A DNA stretch of 39,289 bases from Planctomycetota bacterium. Its GTDB lineage: Bacteria > Planctomycetota > Planctomycetia > Gemmatales > Gemmataceae. A program made the translations under genes and the position numbers. The stretch is from NCBI GenBank assembly GCA_016873095.1, contig VGYC01000054.1, forward strand, positions 1-39,289. Direction: 5' to 3'. Numbering within the stretch: position 1 is the stretch's first letter; each line of letters starts with the position of its first letter. Below, piece after piece: positions 1 through 8,565 of the stretch. The notes below the pieces were generated by a model. It was not told where the DNA came from and did no database searches. It was given only the letters and a program-made list of their open reading frames with translations.

Positions 1-96
1 ACGTACGGCAAGATGAAGTTGTCGCCCATCGCTAAATCGCTGCGCGCCCTGATCCAAGCACCCATGGCGCCGACCGAGCAAGACGCCGCCGTGTAA
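1..96 (+). CDS. C-terminal tail of an unidentified protein (partial)
   Basis: An open frame enters from the left edge and runs 31 codons to a TAA at 94-96. The visible residues (TYGKMKLSPIAKSLRALIQ and onward, ending DAAV) match nothing I recognise. It is only the end of a gene whose body lies outside the window, so no function can be given. The next gene is convergent. Confidence 0.45.
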   Translation, partial: TYGKMKLSPIAKSLRALIQAPMAPTEQDAAV

Positions 97-327
97 CGTC
101 CACGCCTCCGACCCGCGCTCACCCCCTGGTCCCGTCCCCCGTCCGCATCGCGTGCCCGGCCTCTCCGCGCCCGCGTCGCGTCATCCCGTCACCCCGCGGC
201 CCCGCGCCTGCCCCCCCCCGCCGGCCCAGCAACGCAACTGGCTCGGTCGCGTGTCGTCCGCAATTTGGTCTGTCGTTCGCGAATGAGTTGCGGCAAAGGC
301 GCGAATGACAACAACGGCGTAGATCGG
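97..327. other. Convergent intergenic spacer, C-rich
   Basis: About 230 bases separate the end of the left-edge gene from the stop of the radical SAM gene, which points toward it. The sequence is strongly C-rich on the plus strand, with a run of C near 210-219. I see no gene or convincing terminator hairpin. A long plus-strand frame starting at 265 runs antisense through the radical SAM gene and is not credible. Confidence 0.4.
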
Positions 328-1902
328 CTAGGCGTAGGCCAGGCTAGCCACTTCGTTCAGTCGCGGTGCATGCTTGATTGTCTCGGCATGCAGATAAGCA
401 TTTGGTTCGTGGTCGATAGCCCCTGGCGGCAGCCAGCGAAACATCGGCCCGAGGTCCTTGCGGATCATGTCGAGGTAGAATTGTGGCAGCCGCGTCGATT
501 CTTGCTCAAAGAAGGGGGAAAACTCCGGATCGCGGTCGAGTCGGCGGCGGACTTCGCGGTAATAGCGGAGCCGGCCGAAGCCTTCCGTCGAGACCGCGCG
601 CACCAGGTTCATCCAGCGCGGGATGGCGCGGCGCGTGCCCAGGAATCGCTTGAAAATGCTGCGCCAGGAGAACGAGTAGCGCGTCAGGTCGATGACCTGG
701 TCATAGAACTCGGTCCAGCGATAGTTCTTGGGCCGGATATTCATCGCCTGGTTGTTATTGAGGAAATGAAACGGAAAGGGCAGGATGCGTCCGGCCCGCT
801 GATATTCCAGGTTCAGGGGGGCCGCCTGGCCAAAGGCCGACAGCAGCGAGAAGCCAGGAAAGGCGCCGGGCGCCAGGTCGAGGAAACGCTTGGTCAGCTC
901 GAAAGGCTCGGGGCCTTCATCGACGTCCAGGCCGAGCACGAAATTGGTCTGCACATAAGGGACGTAGCGCAAGATGGTGTTGACGTGGTCGGCCACCTGT
1001 TTAACCTTGTCAAGTCCGCGCTTGACGCCGGTCCTGGATTTGTTGCCCATGTCGTACCAGGACTCGATGCCCGGCAACAGCGCCTTGAAGCCGTTGTGCC
1101 GCAGCCGCTTGAGGTGCGGCTCCGTCAATAGCGACAGGCTGCTCTCGGCGATGAAGTCGATCCGGTCCGGCGGCACGGACGCTTCGATGGCATCCATCGT
1201 GTCGCCGAAGCGAACGCCGAAATTCGGATCATGCCAGGCCACGCGCGGCCGGCGGAATTTCGTCAACAAGAAACGTAAGTCTTCGCGGATGACATCGAAA
1301 CCCAGCGGTTGATAGGGGATGGCGGCATCGATGCAGAAACTGCACGTGTACGGGCAGCCCAGGCTGCCGATCATGGGCACGATCTTGATGGTCGGCGCCT
1401 TCTTGAGTGTTTCCTCGATGAACGGCCAGCGCTCGCGCACGCCGGGTAGCGTCTGTGGCTGACGCGCGGCGCTCACGTGCAGGCCCAGCGGCCGATGCGG
1501 CTCGCAATCCGCAAGGATGTCGCGAATGGACTCGCGATCGGTGAAGCCCAGGACGTAGTCGAAGAAGCGCTGGCTGTCTTGCGGATAGCAGCGCGCGTGC
1601 GGCCCGCCCAGAACGGTGACCGCGCCTCGGGCTCGGTAGAAGTTACTCAACGCATAGGCGACGTGGGCCGACTCCGTGAAGCAACCGATGAAAACCAGAT
1701 CGACGTCCGCAGGCAACACCGCGGCGAGGTCCTCAAAGCCGGTGTAGCACACGAGCGACACGTCGTGGCCGGCTTGCCGGCACCACACACCCAGCACCTG
1801 TGGCATGATGCTGGCTAGATTGGCGTTCATCACGCGGGCAAACAAGGCGCGCGTTGGGCCCCTGGCCACCAGATCGACTATGCCGATCCGTAGTTTCTTC
1901 AT
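328..1902 (-). CDS. B12-binding-type radical SAM protein
   Basis: A 524-residue protein that probably carries out a radical S-adenosylmethionine reaction. Residues 1-140 look like a cobalamin-binding Rossmann domain (MKKLRIGIVDLVARGPTRAL start, FIGCFTESAHVAYAL, VTVLGGPHARCYP). The radical SAM cluster motif CxxxCxxC follows as C183, C187 and C190 (GCPYTCSFC). The C-terminal 250 residues have the usual barrel and helical tail. The frame extends 30 codons upstream to 1992, but the MKKLRIG start at 1902 fits the beginning of the B12-binding fold. No SPASM-type cysteine cluster is evident. The substrate cannot be told from sequence; relatives act in methylation, lipid or cofactor modification. It is transcribed alone, divergently from the next gene. 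Confidence 0.8.
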   Translation of the reverse strand: MKKLRIGIVDLVARGPTRALFARVMNANLASIMPQVLGVWCRQAGHDVSLVCYTGFEDLAAVLPADVDLVFIGCFTESAHVAYALSNFYRARGAVTVLGGPHARCYPQDSQRFFDYVLGFTDRESIRDILADCEPHRPLGLHVSAARQPQTLPGVRERWPFIEETLKKAPTIKIVPMIGSLGCPYTCSFCIDAAIPYQPLGFDVIREDLRFLLTKFRRPRVAWHDPNFGVRFGDTMDAIEASVPPDRIDFIAESSLSLLTEPHLKRLRHNGFKALLPGIESWYDMGNKSRTGVKRGLDKVKQVADHVNTILRYVPYVQTNFVLGLDVDEGPEPFELTKRFLDLAPGAFPGFSLLSAFGQAAPLNLEYQRAGRILPFPFHFLNNNQAMNIRPKNYRWTEFYDQVIDLTRYSFSWRSIFKRFLGTRRAIPRWMNLVRAVSTEGFGRLRYYREVRRRLDRDPEFSPFFEQESTRLPQFYLDMIRKDLGPMFRWLPPGAIDHEPNAYLHAETIKHAPRLNEVASLAYA

Positions 1903-2219
1903 GAATAACTGCCACTGGTATTTCGTGGGAATGCGATGTCTCGAATTGTATGTCGCCGGCGCTAGATGGCCAGGGCAGACCGGCAAGTCCACGCGGTCGC
2001 CGTCTTCACAGCGCCCGTCAAGATGGGCAATCTGCCATACCTGACGGTTTGACGCAGTTTCCGTCGCGTCTAGTCACCATTGCGACTCCCGATCTTTAGT
2101 CTTTTTTGGCAAATTCCTGAGTTTTCATCAAGTCGGGCAGCGTTACAACCGATGGTTCTCCTAAAGTCGGTCCATTTTCCGTTCGGGGGGACGGACCGCA
2201 ACGCTTGCGGGGAGGTGCG
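1903..2219. other. Divergent intergenic region
   Basis: This 317-bp gap lies between two genes read outward, so it must hold both promoters. On the minus strand a TACAAT hexamer (plus-strand ATTGTA, about 1946-1951) lies upstream of the radical SAM start, but its -35 is poor. On the plus strand the inverted pair CGGTCC (about 2168-2173) and GGACCG (about 2193-2198) could form a leader hairpin just before the Shine-Dalgarno of the 2220 gene. I see no other gene here. Confidence 0.35.
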
Positions 2220-3818
2220 ATGATGGGATGGGGAGCGTTGACACTGGCCGGCCTGATGGTCGTCACGGGACAGAGCGCGGACCACCTGAATCAGCGCGCC
2301 CAGCGCGTGCCGATCAACATTGAGCCTGGACAGGTCAGGAACATCCGCGAGATGATCCTTTACGTCTCGCCGGACAAGGGCAAGACCTGGCAACAGCACA
2401 GCGTGATTCAGCCCGACAAGGACGGCTTCATTTATCATGCTCCCTCAGATGGCGAATACTGGCTCAAGGTGGCCGTAATCAATCAACAAGGCAAGCAGGA
2501 CCCGGAGAACCCCTACCAGGGGCAGCCCGATCGCATCATGGTCATCGACACCATGAAGCCGATCATCAAACTTGGTACGCCGCAAAAGCAAGGAGACGAG
2601 GTGCTGGTGACCTGGGAGATCCAGGAAGAGCATCCCGATCCAAGCTCACTGAAGCTGGAATATCAGACGGCGACGTCGGCGGGCTGGGTGTCTGTGCCGA
2701 TCAAGCCGGGTCCGACTGGCCAGGCGCGGTTTCGTCCAGGAGCAGGTTCCGTGTCTTTGCGAATGACGTTCAGTGACATGGCCAAGAACACGTCAATGGC
2801 CATGGCGGACCTTGGCGGCGCGTTGGCCCCCGCCAGTTTCGCTCAGGGCGGAAGCAGTTCGAATGATCAAGGCGTAGCGCCACCTTTCGAGCCGCCGTTG
2901 CCGACGCATGGTACCTCGAACGTGGCAGGGCACGTGACGCCACCGCCCACCATGCCGACGCAAGGGCCAAGTCTGCGCACGACTCCGCCACCCATTGACA
3001 GCACTCCTCCCGTCGGAGTTCGGCCGCCGTCCGAACGGGTTCGCACGCAGCCTCCGGGCCAAGCGGCGCCGCCGATCGATACGAACCATCGGCCCGTGGC
3101 GTCCACGGAAACGCCGCCGCCCAGCGTACCGACGACAGGGAGCACCTATTCCAGCCGCAAACCGCTGCCCAGCGTGCAATATGCCAACAATCGAGAACTC
3201 ACGCTCGAATACGAGCTGGCGAAAGTCGGGCCGTCGGGCATCGGCAGCGTGGAGTTATGGTGGACGGCGGACGATGGCAAGGTATGGGAACGGGCCCCGA
3301 GTCCTGACATGAAAGACACCGTGAAGGGCGGGCGCTACACGCGCAACGTGGAGCTGCAGGAAGGCGACGGAGTCTACGGATTCGCGATCGTTGTGAAGAG
3401 CCGGGCTGGAATCGGCAAGCCGGCGCCGCGTTCCGGCGATGTTCCCGAGATGCGCGTCGAACTGGACACGACGCCACCTATCGCCGAGTTGTATGCGCCG
3501 CGCGCCGATCCCAATCACCGCGATTCCATCATGTTGCACTGGGTCGCGAAAGACAAGAACCTGTCGCCAACGCCGATCAGCCTGGAATGGTCGGAGCGCG
3601 TTGACGGACCGTGGCAGCCGATCGCAACCGACATTGCCAACACCGGACAGTATAGCTGGCAGATTCCCTCGGGCATTCCGGTGTCCGTTTACTTCCGCTT
3701 GCGGGTTCGCGATCTGGCCGGCAATGAAAGCGCGCCCGTCACGAACCAGCCGCAACTCGTGGACCTGACCGAGCCGGAAGGACGCCTGGTCAACGTCACG
3801 GTGACGCCGCGGCGCTAG
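2220..3818 (+). CDS. Exported protein with duplicated beta-sandwich-like modules and a Pro/Thr-rich linker
   Basis: About 532 residues. The start is ATG 2220 (or 2223), set by GGGGAGG at 2209-2215; an in-frame TTG at 2205 lies before that site and is unlikely. The N-terminus (MMGWGALTLAGLMVVTGQSA) reads as a signal peptide. Two similar halves flank a proline/threonine-rich linker (roughly residues 205-315). Each half has a segment of the type 'hydrophobic strand, DxGKxW' (YVSPDKGKTWQ; WWTADDGKVWE), then a D-T-x-x-P-I turn (IDTMKPIIKL; LDTTPPIAEL) and an Ig/fibronectin-like stretch ending in SDMAKNTS or RDLAGNES. This suggests a periplasmic or surface adhesive or structural role. I do not recognise a named family and assign no enzymatic function. 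Confidence 0.7.
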   Translation: MMGWGALTLAGLMVVTGQSADHLNQRAQRVPINIEPGQVRNIREMILYVSPDKGKTWQQHSVIQPDKDGFIYHAPSDGEYWLKVAVINQQGKQDPENPYQGQPDRIMVIDTMKPIIKLGTPQKQGDEVLVTWEIQEEHPDPSSLKLEYQTATSAGWVSVPIKPGPTGQARFRPGAGSVSLRMTFSDMAKNTSMAMADLGGALAPASFAQGGSSSNDQGVAPPFEPPLPTHGTSNVAGHVTPPPTMPTQGPSLRTTPPPIDSTPPVGVRPPSERVRTQPPGQAAPPIDTNHRPVASTETPPPSVPTTGSTYSSRKPLPSVQYANNRELTLEYELAKVGPSGIGSVELWWTADDGKVWERAPSPDMKDTVKGGRYTRNVELQEGDGVYGFAIVVKSRAGIGKPAPRSGDVPEMRVELDTTPPIAELYAPRADPNHRDSIMLHWVAKDKNLSPTPISLEWSERVDGPWQPIATDIANTGQYSWQIPSGIPVSVYFRLRVRDLAGNESAPVTNQPQLVDLTEPEGRLVNVTVTPRR

Positions 3819-3912
3819 GCGACTCGTCCTTTGCAGCGATTCCGGCAAGTCCTGCTGTTAGACGGACTGTCTATGTTCGTCTTTCCGGGCACGAGCATTC
3901 GGGGGGGGCGAC

Positions 3913-4116
3913 ATGAGTCCATACATCCGATTTCGCTGCCACGATTGCGGCGCGCGCATCAGGGCGCCCCTGGACATGGCAGGGCAAACGCACAAGTGTC
4001 CACAGTGTGCGCGCGAGCTGGTCGTCAGGTGGCAGCCTCCAGAAGACGAAGGTCCCATGCTGGCGGTAAGCAACAACAGTTCAAACCTGCCACACGATAT
4101 CTTGAACCGCCGATGA
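3913..4116 (+). CDS. Small zinc-ribbon protein
   Basis: A 67-residue protein with four cysteines in two CxxC knuckles (C9/C12 and C29/C32), the expected pattern for a structural zinc ribbon. The segment between them (GARIRAPLDMAGQTHKCPQC) resembles the ribbons that begin the larger proteins at 20894 and 32615. A G-rich run ending GGCGAC lies directly upstream of the ATG and can serve as a ribosome-binding site. There is no membrane segment. Its role is unknown; it may be a stand-alone copy of the ribbon module common in this genome. A small gene follows three bases after its stop. Confidence 0.6.
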   Translation: MSPYIRFRCHDCGARIRAPLDMAGQTHKCPQCARELVVRWQPPEDEGPMLAVSNNSSNLPHDILNRR

Positions 4117-4119
4117 CGC

Positions 4120-4335
4120 ATGATCGAAATCGTGCTGCACAGGAGCGGCAAGTGGCTTATCGCCCTCAATCCGTGCCATGAGAAGGGCGACCTCATCTTC
4201 GAGTACGCCTGGACTGGCTGGACCTGGGCCAAGGGGAGCGAGCTGTTCCTGTACTTTGACTCAAGAAGCGATGCGTGCGCGCACTTGAAAGCAAACCGCA
4301 ATCAGCTCGAAATCGAATTCTTCAGGGTCAAGTGA
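4120..4335 (+). CDS. Small hypothetical protein
   Basis: A 71-residue frame starting three bases after the stop of the zinc-ribbon gene, so probably translated with it. It is rich in aromatic residues (several W, F and Y) and alternates hydrophobic and charged residues like a small beta protein (GKWLIALNPCHEKGDLIFEY). I see no signal peptide, membrane helix or known motif. The tight spacing and sensible composition support it as a gene; its function is unknown. Confidence 0.5.
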   Translation: MIEIVLHRSGKWLIALNPCHEKGDLIFEYAWTGWTWAKGSELFLYFDSRSDACAHLKANRNQLEIEFFRVK

Positions 4336-4397
4336 GCGCTGCGCCACGTTGACTTGCCGCGACGATCCGAATAGCCGGCAAGATGGGCCTCGATGCG

Positions 4398-5300
4398 TCA
4401 TCGCTCGATTTCGGGGGCTTTAAGGAGCTGGACCTTGTCGCCCTGCGAGACGGCGTACTGGAAATTGGTGCGAGGAGTACAGGCAGCGCCCGTGCGGCCC
4501 TTCGGGTCGAGGGCAATGAAGGCGACCCGGGCCGGGTGGACGCCGCGACGTGCGGCAACACTGTGCACGCGGCGCACGGCCAGCTCGCAAGCTTCTTGCG
4601 GCGACCGGCCCTGACGCATCGACTCCACGATGAAAAAGCTCCCACCCACACGGATGATCTCCTCGCCAACGCCCGTTGCCCCGGCGGCCCCGGCCGTATC
4701 GTCCACGTACAACCCGGAGCCGATCAACGGCGAATCGCCGACGCGGCCCGGCAGCTTGTGTGCCAGCCCCGAGGTCGTGCACACTCCGCCCAGCGAGCCC
4801 TTCTGATCCTGCACCAGCACCGTGACGGTGTCATGCGAGGTGTCGCCTGGATCGCGCTCTTGCTGCTGCCTGGGCGCGCGTGCCGGCTTGGGACGCGTCT
4901 TGCGCCATTCGGCGAGACTGTCCGGGGTCAACAGCGTGTCGAGCGGAAAGCCTTCCTTGACCGCGAAGGTGCGGGCGCCCTCGCCGACGAGCAGGACATG
5001 CGGCGTGCGTTCCATGACGCGGCGGGCCAGGGCGGCGGCATGGCGCACATTCTCCAGCCCGGCAACGCCGCCACACGAGAGAGTCCGGCCATCCATGACG
5101 CAGGCATCCAGCTGAACGGTGCCGATGGCGTTGGGCAATCCGCCATAACCGACGGAGTTGACGGCGGGGTCGTCCTCGACCGCCTGGGCGCCGGCAATGG
5201 CGACGTCAAGCGCGGGTCGCCCCTGCCGGGCAAGCGGCATGGCGGCGCGCACGGCGGTCTGTCCGAACGGCCAGGTGGCAATGATGGTGGATGCGGGCAT
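4398..5300 (-). CDS. N4-(beta-N-acetylglucosaminyl)-L-asparaginase / isoaspartyl peptidase family (Ntn hydrolase)
   Basis: A 300-residue member of the glycosylasparaginase/isoaspartyl-peptidase family, which hydrolyses the amide of (glycosyl)asparagine or isoaspartyl peptides. These proteins are made as a precursor that cuts itself to expose an N-terminal threonine. Here the cleavage site reads H156-D157-T158 (SHDTVTV), so T158 is the expected nucleophile. Downstream are the substrate-loop motif RVGDSPLIGSG (about 186-196) and GATGVGEEIIR. The start MPASTII at 5300 fits the family; longer frames upstream do not. It lies 17 bp downstream of the DUF1080-type gene on the same strand, so the two are probably co-transcribed. 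No clear signal peptide is visible, unlike many lysosomal or periplasmic relatives. Confidence 0.85.
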   Translation of the reverse strand: MPASTIIATWPFGQTAVRAAMPLARQGRPALDVAIAGAQAVEDDPAVNSVGYGGLPNAIGTVQLDACVMDGRTLSCGGVAGLENVRHAAALARRVMERTPHVLLVGEGARTFAVKEGFPLDTLLTPDSLAEWRKTRPKPARAPRQQQERDPGDTSHDTVTVLVQDQKGSLGGVCTTSGLAHKLPGRVGDSPLIGSGLYVDDTAGAAGATGVGEEIIRVGGSFFIVESMRQGRSPQEACELAVRRVHSVAARRGVHPARVAFIALDPKGRTGAACTPRTNFQYAVSQGDKVQLLKAPEIER

Positions 5301-5317
5301 TGGATCCTCAATTATTT

Positions 5318-6385
5318 CTACGGCGTTCGCAGCGTTTGCACTCGGATGTCGCGCACCGCGCCGGCGGTGCGCCAGGTGGCGACGCCGAACGGTCGGCACA
5401 GGTCGCACTCGATGCGGATGCTGATCTTGCGATCCTTGGTCTCGACATCCACGAACGGCTTGTCGTCGATCCAGGCCTTGATGCGGTCGGGGACGACCTG
5501 GATGCGGATGCGGTACCACTTGTCTTGCTTGAAGGTCTGATACTTGGTGGTTTCATTCTCGGAGGCGTCGGCGAAGTTGAGACTGGACAGCCCAACGACG
5601 GTGCCGCCCCAGCCGCCCACCACCAGCGAGCAGAAGTTGTCGCCGACGGGGAACGTCGTCGTGCAGAAGAAGTCGTTGCCGGCCAGTTTCTTGCCTTCGA
5701 GCGTGACCTCGTAGTTCATCTTGGGGAAGTCGCCCTTTGTGTAAGTGATGCCGGTCATGGCCTCGCCGCGTTCCATTACGATGGCGCCCTTCTCGACGCG
5801 GACCTCGCCCTCGCCGCCGAACTTCGCGGACTTCCAGCCGGTCAGCGACTTGCCGTCGAAGAGCAGCTTGCCCGTGTCCTTCTTGGCGTCCTTGTCTTTT
5901 TTCTCGTCGTCCTTCTTTTCGGGCTCTTTTTTCTCGGGTTCCTTCGGGGGCTGCACCGGGCCGGCGCGTTTGAGCACGAACAGCCAGGCATCCTTGCTCT
6001 CGAACTTGGCGGGACGTTTCTTGCGATCGGCGGACACGCAGACCTTGAGTGTGTCGCCGGCGAACTCGTAGATGGCGGAATCGTACGGCGAGATGATGTC
6101 CTTGCCTTCGCGGTAGTCCCAGACCAGCGGCGTCTGCCCGGACGACAGTTTGATCGTGCCGGAGGCGATGGTCTTCTTGCCCGCGAGGATGGTCAGCTTG
6201 TCGCCATCGAACTCCCAGCGCATGCTCTTGACGGCCTTGTCGGCGACGGGCTTGCCCTCCTTCTCGAGCGAGACGACGGCCCACGCGCCGGCCAGCTTTT
6301 TCCTGGCCGCCTCAATCGGGGCGGGATCCTGGTCCTGAGCGACGAGCAAGCAGCAACCAAACAGCAAGCATTGCGCGAGGTACAT
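5318..6385 (-). CDS. TIGR03067-type domain fused to DUF1080 (3-keto-disaccharide hydrolase-like) domain
   Basis: A 355-residue exported protein. After a short signal-like N-terminus (MYLAQCLLFGCCLLVAQ), residues about 20-140 resemble the planctomycete TIGR03067 domain (KKLAGAWAVVSLEKEGKPV, KMRWEF-type strand, GTIKLSSGQTPLVWDY). A very charged Lys/Glu/Asp linker (about 145-170) leads to a DUF1080 jelly-roll (GKLLFDGKSLTGWK; WYRIRIQVVPDRIKAWIDDK). DUF1080 proteins include 3-keto-glycoside hydrolases and sugar-binding domains of planctomycete secreted proteins. GAGG-like GAGGAC sits 8 bases upstream of the ATG. Cysteines in the first 12 residues could allow lipidation, but no clean lipobox is seen. 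The asparaginase gene follows closely. Confidence 0.75.
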   Translation of the reverse strand: MYLAQCLLFGCCLLVAQDQDPAPIEAARKKLAGAWAVVSLEKEGKPVADKAVKSMRWEFDGDKLTILAGKKTIASGTIKLSSGQTPLVWDYREGKDIISPYDSAIYEFAGDTLKVCVSADRKKRPAKFESKDAWLFVLKRAGPVQPPKEPEKKEPEKKDDEKKDKDAKKDTGKLLFDGKSLTGWKSAKFGGEGEVRVEKGAIVMERGEAMTGITYTKGDFPKMNYEVTLEGKKLAGNDFFCTTTFPVGDNFCSLVVGGWGGTVVGLSSLNFADASENETTKYQTFKQDKWYRIRIQVVPDRIKAWIDDKPFVDVETKDRKISIRIECDLCRPFGVATWRTAGAVRDIRVQTLRTP

Positions 6386-6487
6386 GGCCGTGTCCTCATC
6401 GGTATTGGAGAATCACCGAAGCCAATGCAGTGAATACTATCAAAGACGCATGACCCGCGATGGTGTCACGGAGAACCGTGGCAAACT

Positions 6488-7186
6488 TCAGGCCCCAGGA
6501 TCGAGTCGCCGCCCCGCCTTCGCGGTTTCGACCAGGCGCAGCACTTCTGGGCCGCCTCCATTTTTGGCCATTTCGCCCAAGCTGAAAAGGACATCGTTGC
6601 TGATCTCATCGGCATGGCTTTGCACAATGCTGATGAAGTCGGCTTCATCGAGGGCTTTCTTGACGGCAGCGCGGAGAGGCGACACCATCGCCGCGTACTT
6701 GCAAGCCAAGGCCATCTCCAGGTTCGGCACGTGATGCGTCTTGCCGACGGGCACCGGAGCGCGGAAGACCTCCTGATAGAGCGGCTCTTCAGGCTTCATC
6801 AAGTCGATCACCGGCTTGCCGTCGAGCGGATCGAGAAAGCGCGTCACCACGGGCAGTTCCACCGACTGCAGTTCCGGGTAGGCCTTCTGGATTGCCTTGA
6901 TCGCCTTGCGATGGTGGCTCTTGCGGACGAGCACATCGACATCCTGAGTGGCGCGCGGCTCGCCGCGCCAGCCACTGATGCCGTGCGTCCCCATGAGGAC
7001 AAAGCCGATCTTGGCGCGGTTGAGGACGCGGATGACGTCTTCGGGTGAGATCATGGCGGCGGCCGGCTTGTACATGCGGCGATAGATTTGCGTCAGCTCA
7101 CTACTGATGCGCATGGCGCCTAGGTGGCCATTCTTGCCGTTGCTTGGCGCGGCGGGCTTGCGGCGGACGCGGGATCTGACAGCCAT
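6488..7186 (-). CDS. Nucleotidyltransferase-like protein (AbiEii / DUF6036-like fold)
   Basis: A 232-residue protein with a nucleotidyltransferase-type core. GFVLMGTHGISGWRGEPRAT is followed by QDVDVLV, matching the G-x-x-x-h-x(n)-R-x-T-x-D-h-D signature of minimal nucleotidyltransferases that handle RNA or proteins in toxin systems. A second conserved acidic position may lie in GKPVIDLMKP. The N-terminal 30 residues are basic and low in complexity; an internal ATG (MRISSEL) is an alternative start. There is no antitoxin-like partner next to it, so a toxin role is not supported here. It follows the two M16 genes by 41 bp on the same strand. Confidence 0.6.
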   Translation of the reverse strand: MAVRSRVRRKPAAPSNGKNGHLGAMRISSELTQIYRRMYKPAAAMISPEDVIRVLNRAKIGFVLMGTHGISGWRGEPRATQDVDVLVRKSHHRKAIKAIQKAYPELQSVELPVVTRFLDPLDGKPVIDLMKPEEPLYQEVFRAPVPVGKTHHVPNLEMALACKYAAMVSPLRAAVKKALDEADFISIVQSHADEISNDVLFSLGEMAKNGGGPEVLRLVETAKAGRRLDPGA

Positions 7187-7227
7187 GTCGCTAGTTTGGC
7201 GAAAAGTGTTGTGCTCAGCAAGTCCAG

Positions 7228-8484
7228 TTACTTCTTGCCGTTGCCGCTCGGCTTGCGCAGCTTTTCCAGCGGGCCCAGCGCCAGAGTCGTCGCCTGGACA
7301 AGTGGGTAGCGGTCGAGCACTTGCCGGATCTTCTTGCGGGTGACGGCCTGAAACGCCTTCAGTTCGTCATCGACGCTGCGATACTCGCCCAGGTAGGTCC
7401 AGGACATGCCGAGGGCCTGCATGCGGCCCATGGGGCGTTCGCTGCCGCGGACCACGCGCGACAGGATCTTGTTCTTCGCCTGCTTCAACTCCTCGTCGCT
7501 GACGCCGTCTTCCTGCACTTGGCGAAGCAACCCCTGGACAATTGAAAGGTTCTTCGCCGTGCGCGCCGGTTCGCAGCTAAACGAGACGTAAAAGGCGCCG
7601 GTGCCTTCGTACTCATGGAAGCTGAGGTCGGCCGACTCGGCGTAGCCGGGATCGACCAGCGCCCAGTGCAACCGGCTACCGGAGTCATCGCCCAGGATCA
7701 TGCTCAGCGTGTCGGCGGCATGCCGGAGCGGCGAGTTGGCGGAGGGCCCTGGAGCGATGAGATAGACATGCTCCTGGGTGACCTTGTCCCTGGTGACGAC
7801 CTTGAAGCGGTCGGCGGCCGGGGCCTCGCGGATGCCCTGCCGCGGAGCAGGCTGTCCCGGCCAGTCGCCGCAATGATCCTCCACCAGCGCCACAAGGTCC
7901 TTGAAGGCAAACCTTCCGGCTGCGGCTACCGTGATGTTCGGGGCCACGTAACGGCGGTCGAAGTATTCCGCCATCTGGTCGCGCTTGAGCGCCGTGATGC
8001 TGTCCGGCGTGCCCAGGATGCTGTTGCCCAGCGGGTGCTCGGCGAAGAACTCCTTCTTGGCGTGATCGTAGGCGGACCAGCCCGGTTGGTCCTCGTACAT
8101 GCCGATCTCCTCGATGATGACCTTCTTCTCCATGTCGAAGTCACCCTCGCGCAGACTCGGGCGAAGGATGTCGGCCAGGATCTCGACAGCCGGCGGCAGG
8201 TACTCCGGCAGCACGGCTGCGTAAAAGACGGTATTCTCCTCGCTGGTGTAAGCGTTGTACTGGGCGCCGATGCGATCGAAATCGCGGTTCACGTCCAGCG
8301 CCGTGCGGTTCGGCGTCCCCTTGAACACCATGTGCTCGAGGAAATGCGTCACGCCTGACACTTCGGGGACTTCATCGCGCGACCCGGTGCGGACGAAAAA
8401 ACCGAGAGCCAGTGACAGTGCCGACGGGCTGGTCTCGGCGATGATGTTGAGGCCGTTCTTCAACCGATGCTGCTGGAAGGGCAT
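7228..8484 (-). CDS. M16 family zinc peptidase, catalytic (HxxEH) subunit
   Basis: A 418-residue processing-peptidase/insulinase family protein. The inverted zinc motif is complete: H47-F-L-E50-H51 (THFLEHMVFKGT), with a downstream glutamate in IIEEIGMYED about 75 residues later, as the family requires. The C-terminal half has the second M16 fold, but the usual R-G-L-x-Y substrate pair is not recognisable: the equivalent region reads VDPGYAESADLSFHEY. AAGGAA lies 6 bases before the ATG. The gene directly upstream encodes a partner with the opposite defect, so the two probably form a heterodimeric protease. There is no signal peptide. Confidence 0.85.
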   Translation of the reverse strand: MPFQQHRLKNGLNIIAETSPSALSLALGFFVRTGSRDEVPEVSGVTHFLEHMVFKGTPNRTALDVNRDFDRIGAQYNAYTSEENTVFYAAVLPEYLPPAVEILADILRPSLREGDFDMEKKVIIEEIGMYEDQPGWSAYDHAKKEFFAEHPLGNSILGTPDSITALKRDQMAEYFDRRYVAPNITVAAAGRFAFKDLVALVEDHCGDWPGQPAPRQGIREAPAADRFKVVTRDKVTQEHVYLIAPGPSANSPLRHAADTLSMILGDDSGSRLHWALVDPGYAESADLSFHEYEGTGAFYVSFSCEPARTAKNLSIVQGLLRQVQEDGVSDEELKQAKNKILSRVVRGSERPMGRMQALGMSWTYLGEYRSVDDELKAFQAVTRKKIRQVLDRYPLVQATTLALGPLEKLRKPSGNGKK

Positions 8485-8519
8485 ATGGGTTCCTTGACGT
8501 AGTAATCGATTGCCTGTTG

Positions 8520-8565
8520 TCAGAGTTCCGATTTCGTTTCCTGCTGAAAACGGAACACTGAAAAC
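8520..8565. repeat. GTTTTCAGTGTTC-type spacer repeat
   Basis: The plus strand reads CTGAAAACGGAACACTGAAAACTC, i.e. two CTGAAAAC units around GGAACA, between the two M16 genes. Similar sequence occurs at 9848-9872 in the opposite orientation and at 37921-37937. Confidence 0.55.

Noticed and set aside
6488-7186. Toxin of a nucleotidyltransferase toxin-antitoxin pair
   Set aside because: No antitoxin-like gene is adjacent; neighbours are an M16 peptidase subunit and a DUF1080 protein.
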